54,136 nt of DNA, from contig SLHA01000090.1 in the NCBI GenBank assembly GCA_007136405.1, positions 1 to 54,136 of the forward strand, read 5' to 3'. This DNA is from Candidatus Latescibacterota bacterium (GTDB lineage Bacteria > Latescibacterota > UBA2968 > UBA8231). The first letter of the stretch is position 1, and the number at the start of each line of letters is the position of its first letter. The notes under the pieces were generated by a model, which did no database searches, was not told the DNA's origin, and saw only the letters and a list, made by a program, of their open reading frames with translations. Both the position numbers and the translations under genes were made by a program. Shown here one piece after another: positions 1-7,853 of this stretch.

Positions 1-2
1 TC

Positions 3-383
3 GACGCCTTCGCCATGCCGTACACCACGCGCCTGGCCGAGCATTTCGGTGGCGCCTGGGTGCATTACTGCGGCCGCAATGACTATCTGAGCCAGGTGGC
101 GTGCGGCATCGAAGCGGTGCATGGGTTGAACTTCGGACACATTCCCGGACATGAGCATGATCATCCCTTCGAAAAGGACATGGAACGCTGTGCGGCGAGC
201 GGGACCGTATACTACGGACCCTGGCCGCGGCGCGATGGCGAGTCCGGCCGGGAATACCTGGATCGTATGCACGCTTGGGCGCGGCGCGGCTGCCTGATTC
301 CGGTGGGGGATGCCGCGGTGGGGCCGCACGGTTTCGCGGATGCGGCCACTGCCCTGGATTATTGGTACGGCCTGCCCGGCTGA
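3..383 (+). CDS. UroD-family (MtaA/MtbA-like) methyltransferase, C-terminal part
   Basis: The reading frame is open from the left edge, so this is the last ~126 residues of a longer gene. The HYCGRND segment, the later GLNFG and the overall pattern resemble the end of uroporphyrinogen-decarboxylase-like barrels. In anaerobes these often are not heme enzymes but methylcobamide:acceptor methyltransferases (MtaA/MtbA/MtgA-like) or related catabolic proteins. Two MttB-family genes lie 1.7 kb downstream on the same strand. A cobamide-methyl transfer role therefore fits the context, but this is inference: the zinc-binding and N-terminal parts lie outside the window. Confidence 0.5.
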   Translation, partial: DAFAMPYTTRLAEHFGGAWVHYCGRNDYLSQVACGIEAVHGLNFGHIPGHEHDHPFEKDMERCAASGTVYYGPWPRRDGESGREYLDRMHAWARRGCLIPVGDAAVGPHGFADAATALDYWYGLPG

Positions 384-856
384 CGGGCCGAAGAGGCGCT
401 GGAGGTACCGGTCGCGGATCGCGGCAGACAGCATCATGACGCCGTCCTGCCTGGCAGGGTTGGCAGCCGATCGGTATGTTTGATGGGGCGCGTTGTCCCG
501 CCGGCGGAATCGGTTCGCAGCAGCTCGCGGCGGTCGTCTCGCCTGCCTGTGGTGCCGGTGGTACGTTCATCCGCCGTCATGCGCCTATGGCGCCGGTGGC
601 ACGTTCATTGACTAGTGTCCTGTCCGACAAATACGCTACATCCGAACGCCGCTGCACACCGGCCCACGGCGTTGCACTCGCTCGCGCGCCTTGTGGGCCG
701 GGCGCCTCGACGCTCTCGGGGCTCACGCTTATTTGTCGGACAGGACAATAGTTGCTGCCGTAATCGCCGGCACTCACCTTGAACCGCAGCAGACGCCGGA
801 CGCGCCGGACGGCGGCGCGAAACGCAGCACGATCCGTTTACCTTACAGGAGGGTAC
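384..856. other. Intergenic region with MITE-like element
   Basis: No convincing gene. It holds an imperfect direct repeat (gccggtgg-N-acgttcat near 553-569 and 593-609, 40 bp apart) and the quasi-palindromic element at 615-748. The downstream gene has its own ribosome binding site (AGGAGG at 847-852). Confidence 0.6.
615..748. mobile_element. MITE-like element with 18-bp terminal inverted repeats
   Basis: Seen directly: an 18-bp perfect inverted repeat, TGTCCTGTCCGACAAATA at 616-633 and its reverse complement at 730-747. Each copy has one extra non-matching base outside it and then a TA dinucleotide (613-614 and 749-750). A second inverted pair, CCGGCCCA (659-666) and TGGGCCGG (694-701), lies inside. 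There is no coding capacity. A short non-coding palindrome flanked by TA fits a miniature element mobilised by an IS630/Tc1-mariner-type transposase; that assignment is inference and no transposase gene is in the window. Confidence 0.55.
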
Positions 857-1738
857 ATGCGCAAGACCTGGACCTGGTCGACTACCGGCTTCAGTTTCGT
901 GGATCGCAGCGACGAGGAGACGCTGGATATTTGCACCCGTGCGGGCCTGGCGGGCCTGGAAGTGGCGCCACCGCTGTTCGCCGATCGTAGCGAAGCGGAA
1001 CAGCAGCGCATCGCCGCGCGGTTTCGCGATGCCGGCGTGGTGCTGGACAGCTATCATCTGCCTTTCACCGCTGACGATGACATCGCCAGTTTCTACGAGA
1101 CCATCCGGCTCCAGGCGGTTGACCGGATGCTGCGACATATGGAACGCGCCGCTCTGCTCGGCTGTCGTGTCGTGGTGCAGCATCCGTCCACCAACCGCTT
1201 CGACGTGGAACTCGAGGGACTGGATCAGTTCATGCGACAGATCGGGCGAAGCCTGGAGGTGCTGCTGGCGCGTGCCGAGTCCCTGGGGTTGACGCTGGCC
1301 GTGGAGAACATGCTCCCCGGGCAACCCGTCATCGCGGGTACGCAGGGCATACGCATCTGCTCGCGCCCAGAGCACATCAGCCGCATGGCCAGTGAGTTCG
1401 CCCATCCGTGTTTCGGTTTCTGCCTGGACACCGGTCACGCCCTGGTAGCCGGCGGACCCGCGGGTCAGCACGCCTTCTTCCAGGCCATGACGCCGCGGCT
1501 GTTGAACGTACACCTGGCCGACAACGCCGGCGACCGGGACTCGCATCTGGCACCCGGGCATGGCAACGTGGACTGGCGCACGTTTTTCCGTGCTGCGGCC
1601 GAGGCCGAACTGACCTATCCCATGTGCATCGAGACCGCTCCTTTCGCCTACGGGCCCAACCTGACTCAACCCGCGGAAGCCTGGGTGCAGATGGTAGCGG
1701 ACACGGAAGCACTGGCCCTCAAGGCTCTTCAGGATTGA
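857..1738 (+). CDS. Sugar phosphate isomerase/epimerase (xylose isomerase-like TIM barrel)
   Basis: A 293-residue protein of the AP-endonuclease-2/xylose-isomerase-like barrel family. These are metal-dependent isomerases, epimerases or dehydratases acting on sugars, inositols or small acids. Visible signatures are AVENM in mid-protein, FCLDTGHAL, HLADNAGDRDSHL followed by PGHGNVDW, and a late IETAPF; these supply the usual Glu/Asp/His/Glu metal ligands. The ATG at 857 is chosen because AGGAGG sits 4 bases upstream; an in-frame start at 779 has none. It stands alone, 375 bp before the first mttB-like gene. The substrate cannot be told; a role in the neighbouring catabolic island is inference. 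Confidence 0.75.
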   Translation: MRKTWTWSTTGFSFVDRSDEETLDICTRAGLAGLEVAPPLFADRSEAEQQRIAARFRDAGVVLDSYHLPFTADDDIASFYETIRLQAVDRMLRHMERAALLGCRVVVQHPSTNRFDVELEGLDQFMRQIGRSLEVLLARAESLGLTLAVENMLPGQPVIAGTQGIRICSRPEHISRMASEFAHPCFGFCLDTGHALVAGGPAGQHAFFQAMTPRLLNVHLADNAGDRDSHLAPGHGNVDWRTFFRAAAEAELTYPMCIETAPFAYGPNLTQPAEAWVQMVADTEALALKALQD

Positions 1739-1887
1739 CCCTGCCGGGCACCGTGGCCTTGATACCTGTGCGGTGCGGCGCTCCTCCCCAAGAACGCCCG
1801 ATGGCCGGTCAAAGCACATGCCATTCCGGTCCGGACAGACGGGGATGCGGGTGCAGACACGGCAGGATGGTACCGTCAGGCTGCCGG

Positions 1888-1916
1888 TTGCGCATATAGC
1901 CGGTACCGGATATCAT
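1888..1916 (+). promoter_or_regulatory. Candidate sigma70-type promoter for the mttB-like genes
   Basis: TTGCGC (1888-1893), a 17-bp spacer and TATCAT (1911-1916, 5 of 6 matches to TATAAT). The -35 is weak. The only downstream + strand genes are the two MttB-family genes and, further on, the hydratase pair. Confidence 0.35.
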
Positions 1917-2013
1917 CCTGATCAGATGGGTGCCGGGAACCGGAGACGGTTTGACCGGCATTCGCCAGGCACCCAGTTCGCCAGGCACCCAGACCGTATG
2001 GCTGCAGACGGTG

Positions 2014-2073
2014 CTGGCGCGTGTCGAGCTGGCGCGTGTCGAGCTGGCGCGTGTCGAGCTGGCGCGTGTCGAG
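2014..2073 (+). repeat. 15-bp x 4 perfect tandem repeat
   Basis: Four identical copies of ctggcgcgtgtcgag, head to tail, ending 39 bp before the start codon of the first mttB-like gene. Perfect identity suggests recent expansion. Because it lies between promoter and SD, copy number could change the leader of the mRNA (inference). Confidence 0.9.
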
Positions 2074-2112
2074 CAACGTGACAGAGCCGCTGCCTTTTCC
2101 AGGAGTCAAGCC

Positions 2113-3513
2113 ATGGCCAGACCGATATTTTTCCCGGAGAACGAGGCCGCCAAAGTGCACCATGCGACCCTCACGGTGCTGCAAACCACGGGGATTCAAC
2201 TGGATCACGACGAGGCCTTGGAGCTGTACCTGCAGCATGGCGCCACCCGGGACGAATTCGGCCGGTGCCTCATTCCGCCGGCCATGGTGGATGAAGCGCT
2301 GGAAAAGTCGAGTGCCAAGATCCAGTTGTATGACCGCGAGGGCAATAAATCCCTCCTGTTGCGCAACGGCAGGACGTTCTTCGGGCCGGGATCGGATGCT
2401 TTGTACAATATCGACAAATCAACCCACGAGATCCGTCGATCATGTCTGGCCGATGTGCGCGAGAACGTCCGCATTGCCGACGCTCTGTCGGGCTACAACT
2501 TCGTGATGTCGATGGCTTTACCGGAGGATGTGCCGCCTGACCGGCTGTATGTCACGACGTTTGCACAGATGATGGCCAACACTACGAAACCCGTCATATT
2601 CACCTCCACCTGCCTGGAAGATGTCAAGCAGATTCACGCCGCAGCATCCATCGTCTGTCCAGATCTGCCGCGGCGTCCCTGTATCGTCGCCTATCTTGAA
2701 CCCATATCGCCTCTGCGGTTCGACCGTTCCATCGTCGACAGGCTGCTCTATTGCGCCGACAACGCCATTCCCGTCATTTTTGCCGCCGGAGCCAACTGTG
2801 GCAGCGGCGCGCCGATCACGCCGGAGGGTGGGGTCGTCCAGGGCGGGGCCGAGTCTCTCGCCGGTCTGGTCCTGGCCCTGCTGAAAAACGAGAACGCCAG
2901 GTTCATATACGGGTCGAACACCTCCGTGATGGACATGAAGACCAGCATCGTCTCCTACGGGGCACCGGAGTGGTTCCGTACGGTTGCCATGTACGCGGAT
3001 ATGGGCAAGTATTATGGTCTGCCCAGCTGGGGTACGGCGGGTTGCAGCGATTCCTTCGACGTGGACGCCCAGGCCGCGATGGAGGCGTACGAAGGCATCC
3101 TGATGGCCATCGACGCTGGTACCACCGTGGCCCACGATGTCGGTTATCTGGCCCATGGTGCGCTGTATGACGCCAGGATGCTGGTACTGACGGACGAGAT
3201 GATCAAGCGGGCCCGCCATCTGTTGAAACCGGTGGATCTGTCGGAGAGATCACTGGCTACGGACGTCATCGATGAAATCGCCCGGAAGAACGAGCTTTAC
3301 CTGGCGCACCCGCATACTGCAGAGGTGTTTCGCGACGTGCTCTGGTTGGCCCCGGCGTACATCAACCGCCGCAACCTCGTTCACGAGAGCGCTGCCCGGG
3401 GATTGCCGGAGTTGCTCGGGGATCGGGTGGACGGAATCCTGTCCACGCATGAACCCACGCCATTACCGCCGGATACCGCCGCACGACTGGAATCTTACCT
3501 GACCACACTCTGA
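2113..3513 (+). CDS. MttB-family methyltransferase (non-pyrrolysine), copy 1
   Basis: A 466-residue member of the trimethylamine methyltransferase (MttB, COG5598) superfamily. Characterised members move a methyl group from a quaternary or tertiary amine (trimethylamine, glycine betaine, proline betaine, carnitine) to the cobalt of a corrinoid protein. Family features visible include FFGPGSDALY near residue 95, IVSYGAPEWFRTVAMYAD, SWGTAGCSDS and VAHDVGYLAHG. The frame contains no internal stop, so there is no pyrrolysine; it belongs with the MtgB-like branch rather than true TMA methyltransferases. ATG 2113 follows AGGAG at 2101; an upstream frame from 1930 is only a tandem repeat. No separate corrinoid protein is in the window. 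The substrate is unknown. Confidence 0.85.
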   Translation: MARPIFFPENEAAKVHHATLTVLQTTGIQLDHDEALELYLQHGATRDEFGRCLIPPAMVDEALEKSSAKIQLYDREGNKSLLLRNGRTFFGPGSDALYNIDKSTHEIRRSCLADVRENVRIADALSGYNFVMSMALPEDVPPDRLYVTTFAQMMANTTKPVIFTSTCLEDVKQIHAAASIVCPDLPRRPCIVAYLEPISPLRFDRSIVDRLLYCADNAIPVIFAAGANCGSGAPITPEGGVVQGGAESLAGLVLALLKNENARFIYGSNTSVMDMKTSIVSYGAPEWFRTVAMYADMGKYYGLPSWGTAGCSDSFDVDAQAAMEAYEGILMAIDAGTTVAHDVGYLAHGALYDARMLVLTDEMIKRARHLLKPVDLSERSLATDVIDEIARKNELYLAHPHTAEVFRDVLWLAPAYINRRNLVHESAARGLPELLGDRVDGILSTHEPTPLPPDTAARLESYLTTL

Positions 3514-3664
3514 GGTTAGGATGCACGTCATTCCCGCAGGCTTTACACCGTCAGGCATAGATCGACGCCGCAGTGGTCAACCGGGGGCCTGAACAGCGGG
3601 CCGTGCCAGCGGCTGGCGCTGCACAACCCCTACCGCCGGCGATGTCGCAGGAGAACACGTATAT

Positions 3665-5041
3665 ATGCCAGGTCCGGTATTCCTTGTCGAGCGTGAAGCG
3701 GAGACGATACATCGGATGGCCCTCCAGGTTCTGGAGCGCACCGGCATCCTGCTGGATCATGAGGAAGCCGAGACTCTGCTGCTGGAAGCAGGCGCGCATA
3801 GAGACAGTTTCGGGCGGGTGCTGATGCCCCCGGCCATGGTGAACGAGGCGCTGGACCGGGCCTCGACCAAGATCCAGATGTGGGATCAGGAGGGCAACCG
3901 CGCCATGTTGCTGCGCAATGGCCGGACCTTTTTCGGGCCGGGCTCGGATGCGATGTACAACGTGGACAGACACACGAATCTCATCCGGATGACGCGGCTG
4001 GACGACGTGCGGGAGAATGTGCGGATCGCGGACGCGCTGCCGGGGTTCAGCTTCGTCATGTCCATGGGATTGCCGCAGGACGTTCCGGTTCGCAAGCTTT
4101 ATCCCGCCATATTCGCCGAGATGGTAGCCAACACCACGAAGCCCCTGATCGTCACGGCGCCCACGCTGGACGAAGTGGCACGGATTCATGCCATCGCCTG
4201 CATCGTCGCCGGCGGCGAGCAGGCCCTCAGGCGGAAACCCTTCTACCTGAGCTACGTGGATCCCATATCACCGCTGCACTTCGACCGTTCGGGCATGGAA
4301 CGGTTGCTGTTCTGCGCTGAACACGAGCTGCCGATCGTCTTTGCCGCCGGCGCCAACTGCGGTGGCGGCGCTCCCATCACACCTGAAGGTGGGGTGGTGC
4401 AGGGCAGTGCCGAGTCGCTGGCCGGACTGGTCCTTGCCCTGCTCAAAAACGATAATGCGCGCTTCGTCTACGGTGCCAACACGTCCGTGCTGGACATGAC
4501 CAGCAGCATCGTGTCCTATGGCGCGCCCGAATGGTTCCGGACCGTGGCCATGTATGCGGATGTCGGCCGGTATTACGATCTGCCCAGCTGGGGCACCGCA
4601 GGCTGCAGTGATTCCTACGTCATCGACGCTCAGGCCGCTATGGAAGCCTACGAGGGCATATTGATGGCCACGCGATCCGGTACCACTCTTGCCCACGATG
4701 TGGGCTATCTGGCCCACGGCGCCTTGTATGATGCGCGGATGCTGGTGCTTGCCGACGTGATGATCGAACGGGCGAGACAGTTGCTTGGTCCTCCTGATCT
4801 GTCACCGGAATCGCTGCGTAGCGGCGCGGCTGATGCGCGGGCGCGTCAGGCAGCCCCGCAGCGTGACCCTTCCGGACTCAGCGAGCTTTGCGGAGAACTG
4901 GATCGCCTGCCCCAGCGCCATGAAAAGGACCTGGTGGGATTGTTGACGGAACGAATGAACGATATCGCCGGCACGCATGCGCCCAGACGGCTCGATGCCG
5001 GCGTGTCGCGGCAGATAGACCGTTATCTGGATTCCCTGTAG
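3665..5041 (+). CDS. MttB-family methyltransferase (non-pyrrolysine), copy 2
   Basis: A 458-residue paralogue of the preceding gene, similar through most of its length (FFGPGSDAMY, IVSYGAPEWFRTVAMYAD, SWGTAGCSDS, LAHDVGYLAHG all recur). It is therefore a tandem duplication. The last ~75 residues diverge: copy 2 has an Arg/Ala-rich stretch (GAADARARQAAPQRD) where copy 1 has a different sequence. The start ATG at 3665 follows GCAGGAGA. It ends with TAG; the protein is complete there, so I read it as a stop and not pyrrolysine. The two copies may form a hetero-oligomer or act on different methylated amines (inference). The fumarase-like pair follows 64 bp later. Confidence 0.85.
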   Translation: MPGPVFLVEREAETIHRMALQVLERTGILLDHEEAETLLLEAGAHRDSFGRVLMPPAMVNEALDRASTKIQMWDQEGNRAMLLRNGRTFFGPGSDAMYNVDRHTNLIRMTRLDDVRENVRIADALPGFSFVMSMGLPQDVPVRKLYPAIFAEMVANTTKPLIVTAPTLDEVARIHAIACIVAGGEQALRRKPFYLSYVDPISPLHFDRSGMERLLFCAEHELPIVFAAGANCGGGAPITPEGGVVQGSAESLAGLVLALLKNDNARFVYGANTSVLDMTSSIVSYGAPEWFRTVAMYADVGRYYDLPSWGTAGCSDSYVIDAQAAMEAYEGILMATRSGTTLAHDVGYLAHGALYDARMLVLADVMIERARQLLGPPDLSPESLRSGAADARARQAAPQRDPSGLSELCGELDRLPQRHEKDLVGLLTERMNDIAGTHAPRRLDAGVSRQIDRYLDSL

Positions 5042-5105
5042 ACGGCTGACAAGGCCGCATCCGCCGGGATGCCGGCCGGTTCAGCCGCATCGGACAGTTT
5101 GAGGC

Positions 5106-5948
5106 ATGCTGAAGCCTGAGCGTATATCAGCAGCCGTCTACCGGGCCGTACTCGACATGCATGTACGGCTGCCCCGGGACGTGGGTACCCGGCTCGAGGA
5201 ATGCGCCCGGACGGAGACCGGTGTGGGCCGGCGCGTTCTGGAGCACATACTCCGCAACGTCGGCCTGGCCGGCGAGCAGGGCCTGCCCATGTGCCAGGAT
5301 ACCGGCTTGATGTGGGTATTCCTCCAGGTCGGCGAGGAGCTGTCTCTGCACGGTCTGAAGGGCAGCGTCAGCCAGGGTATCGCCGAGGCGTACCGAGACG
5401 GTTACTTCCGGGCATCGATCGTACAAGACCCGCTTTCCCGCCGCCTCAATACCGGCACCAATCTGCCGGCGGTGTTCCACCTGGATCTGGTTCCCGGACG
5501 GAAACTGCAGATCGATCTGCTCGCCAAAGGCTTCGGCAGCGAGAACTGTTCACGTACGGCCATGCTGCAGCCCACCGCGGAACGCGCCGAAGTCATCGAG
5601 GCGATATGCGCGGTCATGCGCCAGGCGCGTGGCGCGCCGTGTCCGCCGGTCGTGCTGGGTGTGGGTCTGGGGGGTACGATGGACTATGCCGCACTGCTGT
5701 CCAAGAGGGCGTTGACCCGCTCTCTTGCAGATCATCATCCCGACCCCTATTACGCCGAGTTGGAGCGAGATGCGTGCGCCGCGGTCAACGCTCTCGGCAT
5801 CGGAGCGGGCGGACTCGGGGGGAGCTGCACGGCCCTGGGCGTCGCCATCGAAACCTCTGCCACTCATATCGCCGGCATGCCGTTGGCGGTCAGCGTCAAT
5901 TGCTGGGCCGACCGTCGCGCGCGCATCGTGCTCGAGGAGGAGACATGA
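5106..5948 (+). CDS. Class I fumarase/mesaconase-type hydro-lyase, alpha subunit
   Basis: A 280-residue alpha subunit of the two-subunit tartrate/fumarate family of [4Fe-4S] hydro-lyases. Three conserved cysteines are visible: in PMCQDTG, GFGSENCSR and GLGGSCTALG; these ligate the cluster. Family members act on fumarate, L-tartrate or mesaconate. Because glutamate mutase and methylaspartate ammonia-lyase, which make mesaconate, are encoded just across a convergent junction, mesaconate hydratase giving (S)-citramalate is the preferred role (inference from context; fumarase remains possible). It overlaps the beta gene by 4 bases (ATGA), indicating translational coupling. Confidence 0.8.
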   Translation: MLKPERISAAVYRAVLDMHVRLPRDVGTRLEECARTETGVGRRVLEHILRNVGLAGEQGLPMCQDTGLMWVFLQVGEELSLHGLKGSVSQGIAEAYRDGYFRASIVQDPLSRRLNTGTNLPAVFHLDLVPGRKLQIDLLAKGFGSENCSRTAMLQPTAERAEVIEAICAVMRQARGAPCPPVVLGVGLGGTMDYAALLSKRALTRSLADHHPDPYYAELERDACAAVNALGIGAGGLGGSCTALGVAIETSATHIAGMPLAVSVNCWADRRARIVLEEET

Positions 5949-6460
5949 AGAAGCTGCGCGTGCCTCTGTCGAATCCGGCGGCGTTGCGGGCCGGAGATGA
6001 AGCGGTGTTGTCCGGGACGGTCTACAGTGCCCGGGACCAGGCTCACAAGCGGCTCGTTGCGCTGCTGGACGCCGGCCGGCCATTGCCGGTGGATCTGGGC
6101 GGACAGGTGATCTACTACACGGGACCGGCACCGGCACCGCCGGGACGGGTCATCGGTTCGGCCGGGCCGACAACATCGGGGCGTATGGATGCGTACACGC
6201 CTCGATTGCTGGACGCCGGTCTGGCCGGCATGATCGGCAAGGGGTACCGATCGCCCGCGGTAGTGGAGTCCATGCGCCGCAACGGGGCCGTGTATTTTTA
6301 TGCCTACGGGGGTTGTGGGGCGCTGTACGCCCAGTGTATTCGCGCTGCGCGGGTGATCGCCTTCGCGGAGCTGGGCCCAGAGGCATTGAGCCGGCTCGAA
6401 GTGGAAGAATTTCCGGTCCTCGTCGCCATCGACGCGGCGGGAAACTCGATTCTGGCTTGA
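5945..6460 (+). CDS. Class I fumarase/mesaconase-type hydro-lyase, beta subunit
   Basis: A 171-residue beta subunit, the partner of the preceding alpha subunit. The family signature TSGRMDAYTPRLLDAG followed by MIGKG is present, as is YFYAYGGCGALYAQCI, which forms part of the substrate pocket. The ATG at 5945 overlaps the alpha stop codon. Alpha plus beta gives the complete enzyme, the split equivalent of single-chain FumA/FumD. FumD-like enzymes are known to use mesaconate and to sit with methylaspartate-pathway genes, which matches the situation here. Confidence 0.8.
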   Translation: MKKLRVPLSNPAALRAGDEAVLSGTVYSARDQAHKRLVALLDAGRPLPVDLGGQVIYYTGPAPAPPGRVIGSAGPTTSGRMDAYTPRLLDAGLAGMIGKGYRSPAVVESMRRNGAVYFYAYGGCGALYAQCIRAARVIAFAELGPEALSRLEVEEFPVLVAIDAAGNSILA

Positions 6461-6516
6461 TATAGCCAGGGGAAACGAGAGGAGCGGTGCGCGTACGCCT
6501 GGGGTGCCGGCCAGCG

Positions 6517-6562
6517 GCCTTGGGCACCGGGCCTCACCCCACCGCGGGCGTCACCCCAAGGC
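6517..6562. terminator. Inverted repeat between convergent operons
   Basis: GCCTTGGG (6517-6524) and CCCAAGGC (6555-6562) form an 8-bp stem with a 30-base loop between the hydratase pair and the convergent - strand operon. There is no immediate T-run (a T6 run lies at 6583-6588), so it is at best a weak bidirectional terminator. Confidence 0.3.
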
Positions 6563-6597
6563 AGGCTGCATGCCAACGCGGGTTTTTTCCAGGGGTT

Positions 6598-7542
6598 TCA
6601 TCCCACCACGGGTGCCAGGTCCTCGAAACCGGACACTTCGCTGCGGCCGACCATGCCGATCAGCATGTATTCGCGGCTCAAGGGATCCTGGCGATATTCG
6701 TGCAGCAGGCGGAAGTCCGTAATCCGGCCCGTGGATGCCACGTGCGTGCGTGTTCCCGTGCAGCGAACCAACTCCGTGCCGATACGGATGCTGTCGCCGC
6801 GCGCCGGTTCTATGGGCAGATCCTGTCTGATGAGTTCGTTCACTTTGTGTTCGAGTGCGGCGATGTCGATCTGCGGTTCCTCCGTAAAGCAGATCACGAA
6901 GCCGTGTTTCACCTCGGAGTGCAGCGCCGCCGGTGTAAAATCGTAGTCGCGCCTGAGTACGAGCATGGTCAGGTCTTCGGCCGAGTGGACCATGCGCCGG
7001 AACCGGATGGTACGTGCGACGACGCGGCGAATGGCTTCCGGAAGGGGACCGAACACGGTGGGGCGGACGACGATGACTTCCTCGCCGATGCCGAACAGCA
7101 CCTGGGCGTTGAAACCCAGAGTCTCGTGCAGCAGGTCGAAGTGTTCCACGACCACACGGCGACCGTGCTCCAGGGCTTGACGGACCGCCGTGGCGATCTC
7201 GTGGCGTTGCCGGAAGGCGGCTTCATAGCGGGCGTCCAGGTGAAAGGTGTGACCGGAAAAGAAATCGTCGGTGTCGAACTCGAACAGCGGTGTGGATCGC
7301 AGATTGACGCCCTCGTCGTCGTTGGTGAGTTCAAGGCCGGGAAACAATCCCCGGATGAAGGTGCTTTTTCCCGCGCCTTCATCGCCGATGATGCCGATGA
7401 GCAGATCATCCGGATGGAGGTAGCGGACGGACAGCTCTTTGGCCAGAAGGTAGAGCCGTCGCCGTCCCCGCGGGGCGTAGTATGCGGCATAGATGAGCAT
7501 CTCATGCCACAAGCGCTTGGATGGGGCAGTGGTATCCGTCAA
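6598..7542 (-). CDS. P-loop protein fused to AlaRS/AlaX-like (tRNA-SAD) domain
   Basis: A 314-residue protein with two recognisable parts. Residues ~48-130 are a P-loop NTPase-like module with Walker A GDEGAGKS at 53-60. Residues ~200-285 resemble the 'second additional domain' of alanyl-tRNA synthetase and AlaX editing proteins, ending in ELVRCTGTRTHVASTG. In classical SADs zinc is held by HxxxH and CxxxH; here the candidates are H208-x4-H213 and C261-x5-H267, each with longer spacing. It matches a family I recall only as 'alanine-tRNA synthetase second additional domain-containing protein', with no function known to me. It is last in the glutamate mutase operon, 4 bp into the DUF4387 gene, which points to a metabolic rather than translational job (inference). 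Confidence 0.7.
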   Translation of the reverse strand: MTDTTAPSKRLWHEMLIYAAYYAPRGRRRLYLLAKELSVRYLHPDDLLIGIIGDEGAGKSTFIRGLFPGLELTNDDEGVNLRSTPLFEFDTDDFFSGHTFHLDARYEAAFRQRHEIATAVRQALEHGRRVVVEHFDLLHETLGFNAQVLFGIGEEVIVVRPTVFGPLPEAIRRVVARTIRFRRMVHSAEDLTMLVLRRDYDFTPAALHSEVKHGFVICFTEEPQIDIAALEHKVNELIRQDLPIEPARGDSIRIGTELVRCTGTRTHVASTGRITDFRLLHEYRQDPLSREYMLIGMVGRSEVSGFEDLAPVVG

Positions 7543-7853
7543 AGGTCGAACTCCAGGCTCAACAAAGGGCCGTGTTGCTGCGCCCCGTACACATCGGTGT
7601 CGCCCGGGTTGCCGGCAGGAGTGCGACGCGGCAGGACGATTTTGACGGCCAGCGCCGGATCGAAGTAGACGATCCGAACGGGCTCGTCCGGGGTCAGCGA
7701 ATACATGCTGCGTATCTGTGCGGGCGTGATCATGCCCCTCTCCTTGACAGCGCGGTAGTCGGTTTCGCGGTCAAAGAGAATATCCAGCGTAAGTTGGAAC
7801 GGGCCGGCATTCTTGCTGCGCACCACGCTGGCGATTTCCCGGATCTTTTTCAC
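7539..7853 (-). CDS. DUF4387 family protein
   Basis: A 104-residue protein matching the small DUF4387 family, usually encoded directly beside AtuA-family proteins, as here. It is a compact alpha/beta protein without signal peptide or membrane segment. Features are SKNAGPFQLTLDILF near the start and a later RIVYFDPALAVKIVLPR. The start is GTG at 7853, preceded by GGAGG; the first codon overlaps the AtuA stop (GTGA). It likely forms a complex with the AtuA-like protein (inference from constant pairing). No activity is established that I know of. Confidence 0.7.
   Translation of the reverse strand: MKKIREIASVVRSKNAGPFQLTLDILFDRETDYRAVKERGMITPAQIRSMYSLTPDEPVRIVYFDPALAVKIVLPRRTPAGNPGDTDVYGAQQHGPLLSLEFDL

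Larger units (their letters stand above)
1739..2112. other. Intergenic region upstream of the mttB-like genes
   Basis: Holds a promoter-like pair (1888-1916), a 16-bp direct duplication (1961-1976 and 1977-1992, unit ttcgccaggcacccag) and the 15-bp x4 tandem repeat (2014-2073). No gene is supported; a frame open from 1930 merely reads through the repeat into the downstream gene, which has its own SD (AGGAG at 2101). Confidence 0.6.

Noticed and set aside
605-1819. Long open frame antisense to the sugar isomerase gene (and similar long antisense frames, e.g. 10653-12008 and 52397-53968)
   Set aside because: They mirror well-recognised genes, have no family features or SD, and arise from high GC content.
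5039-5041. TAG at the end of the second mttB-like gene as a pyrrolysine codon
   Set aside because: The protein is already full length, read-through gives no conserved sequence, and no pylT/pylS is present in the window.
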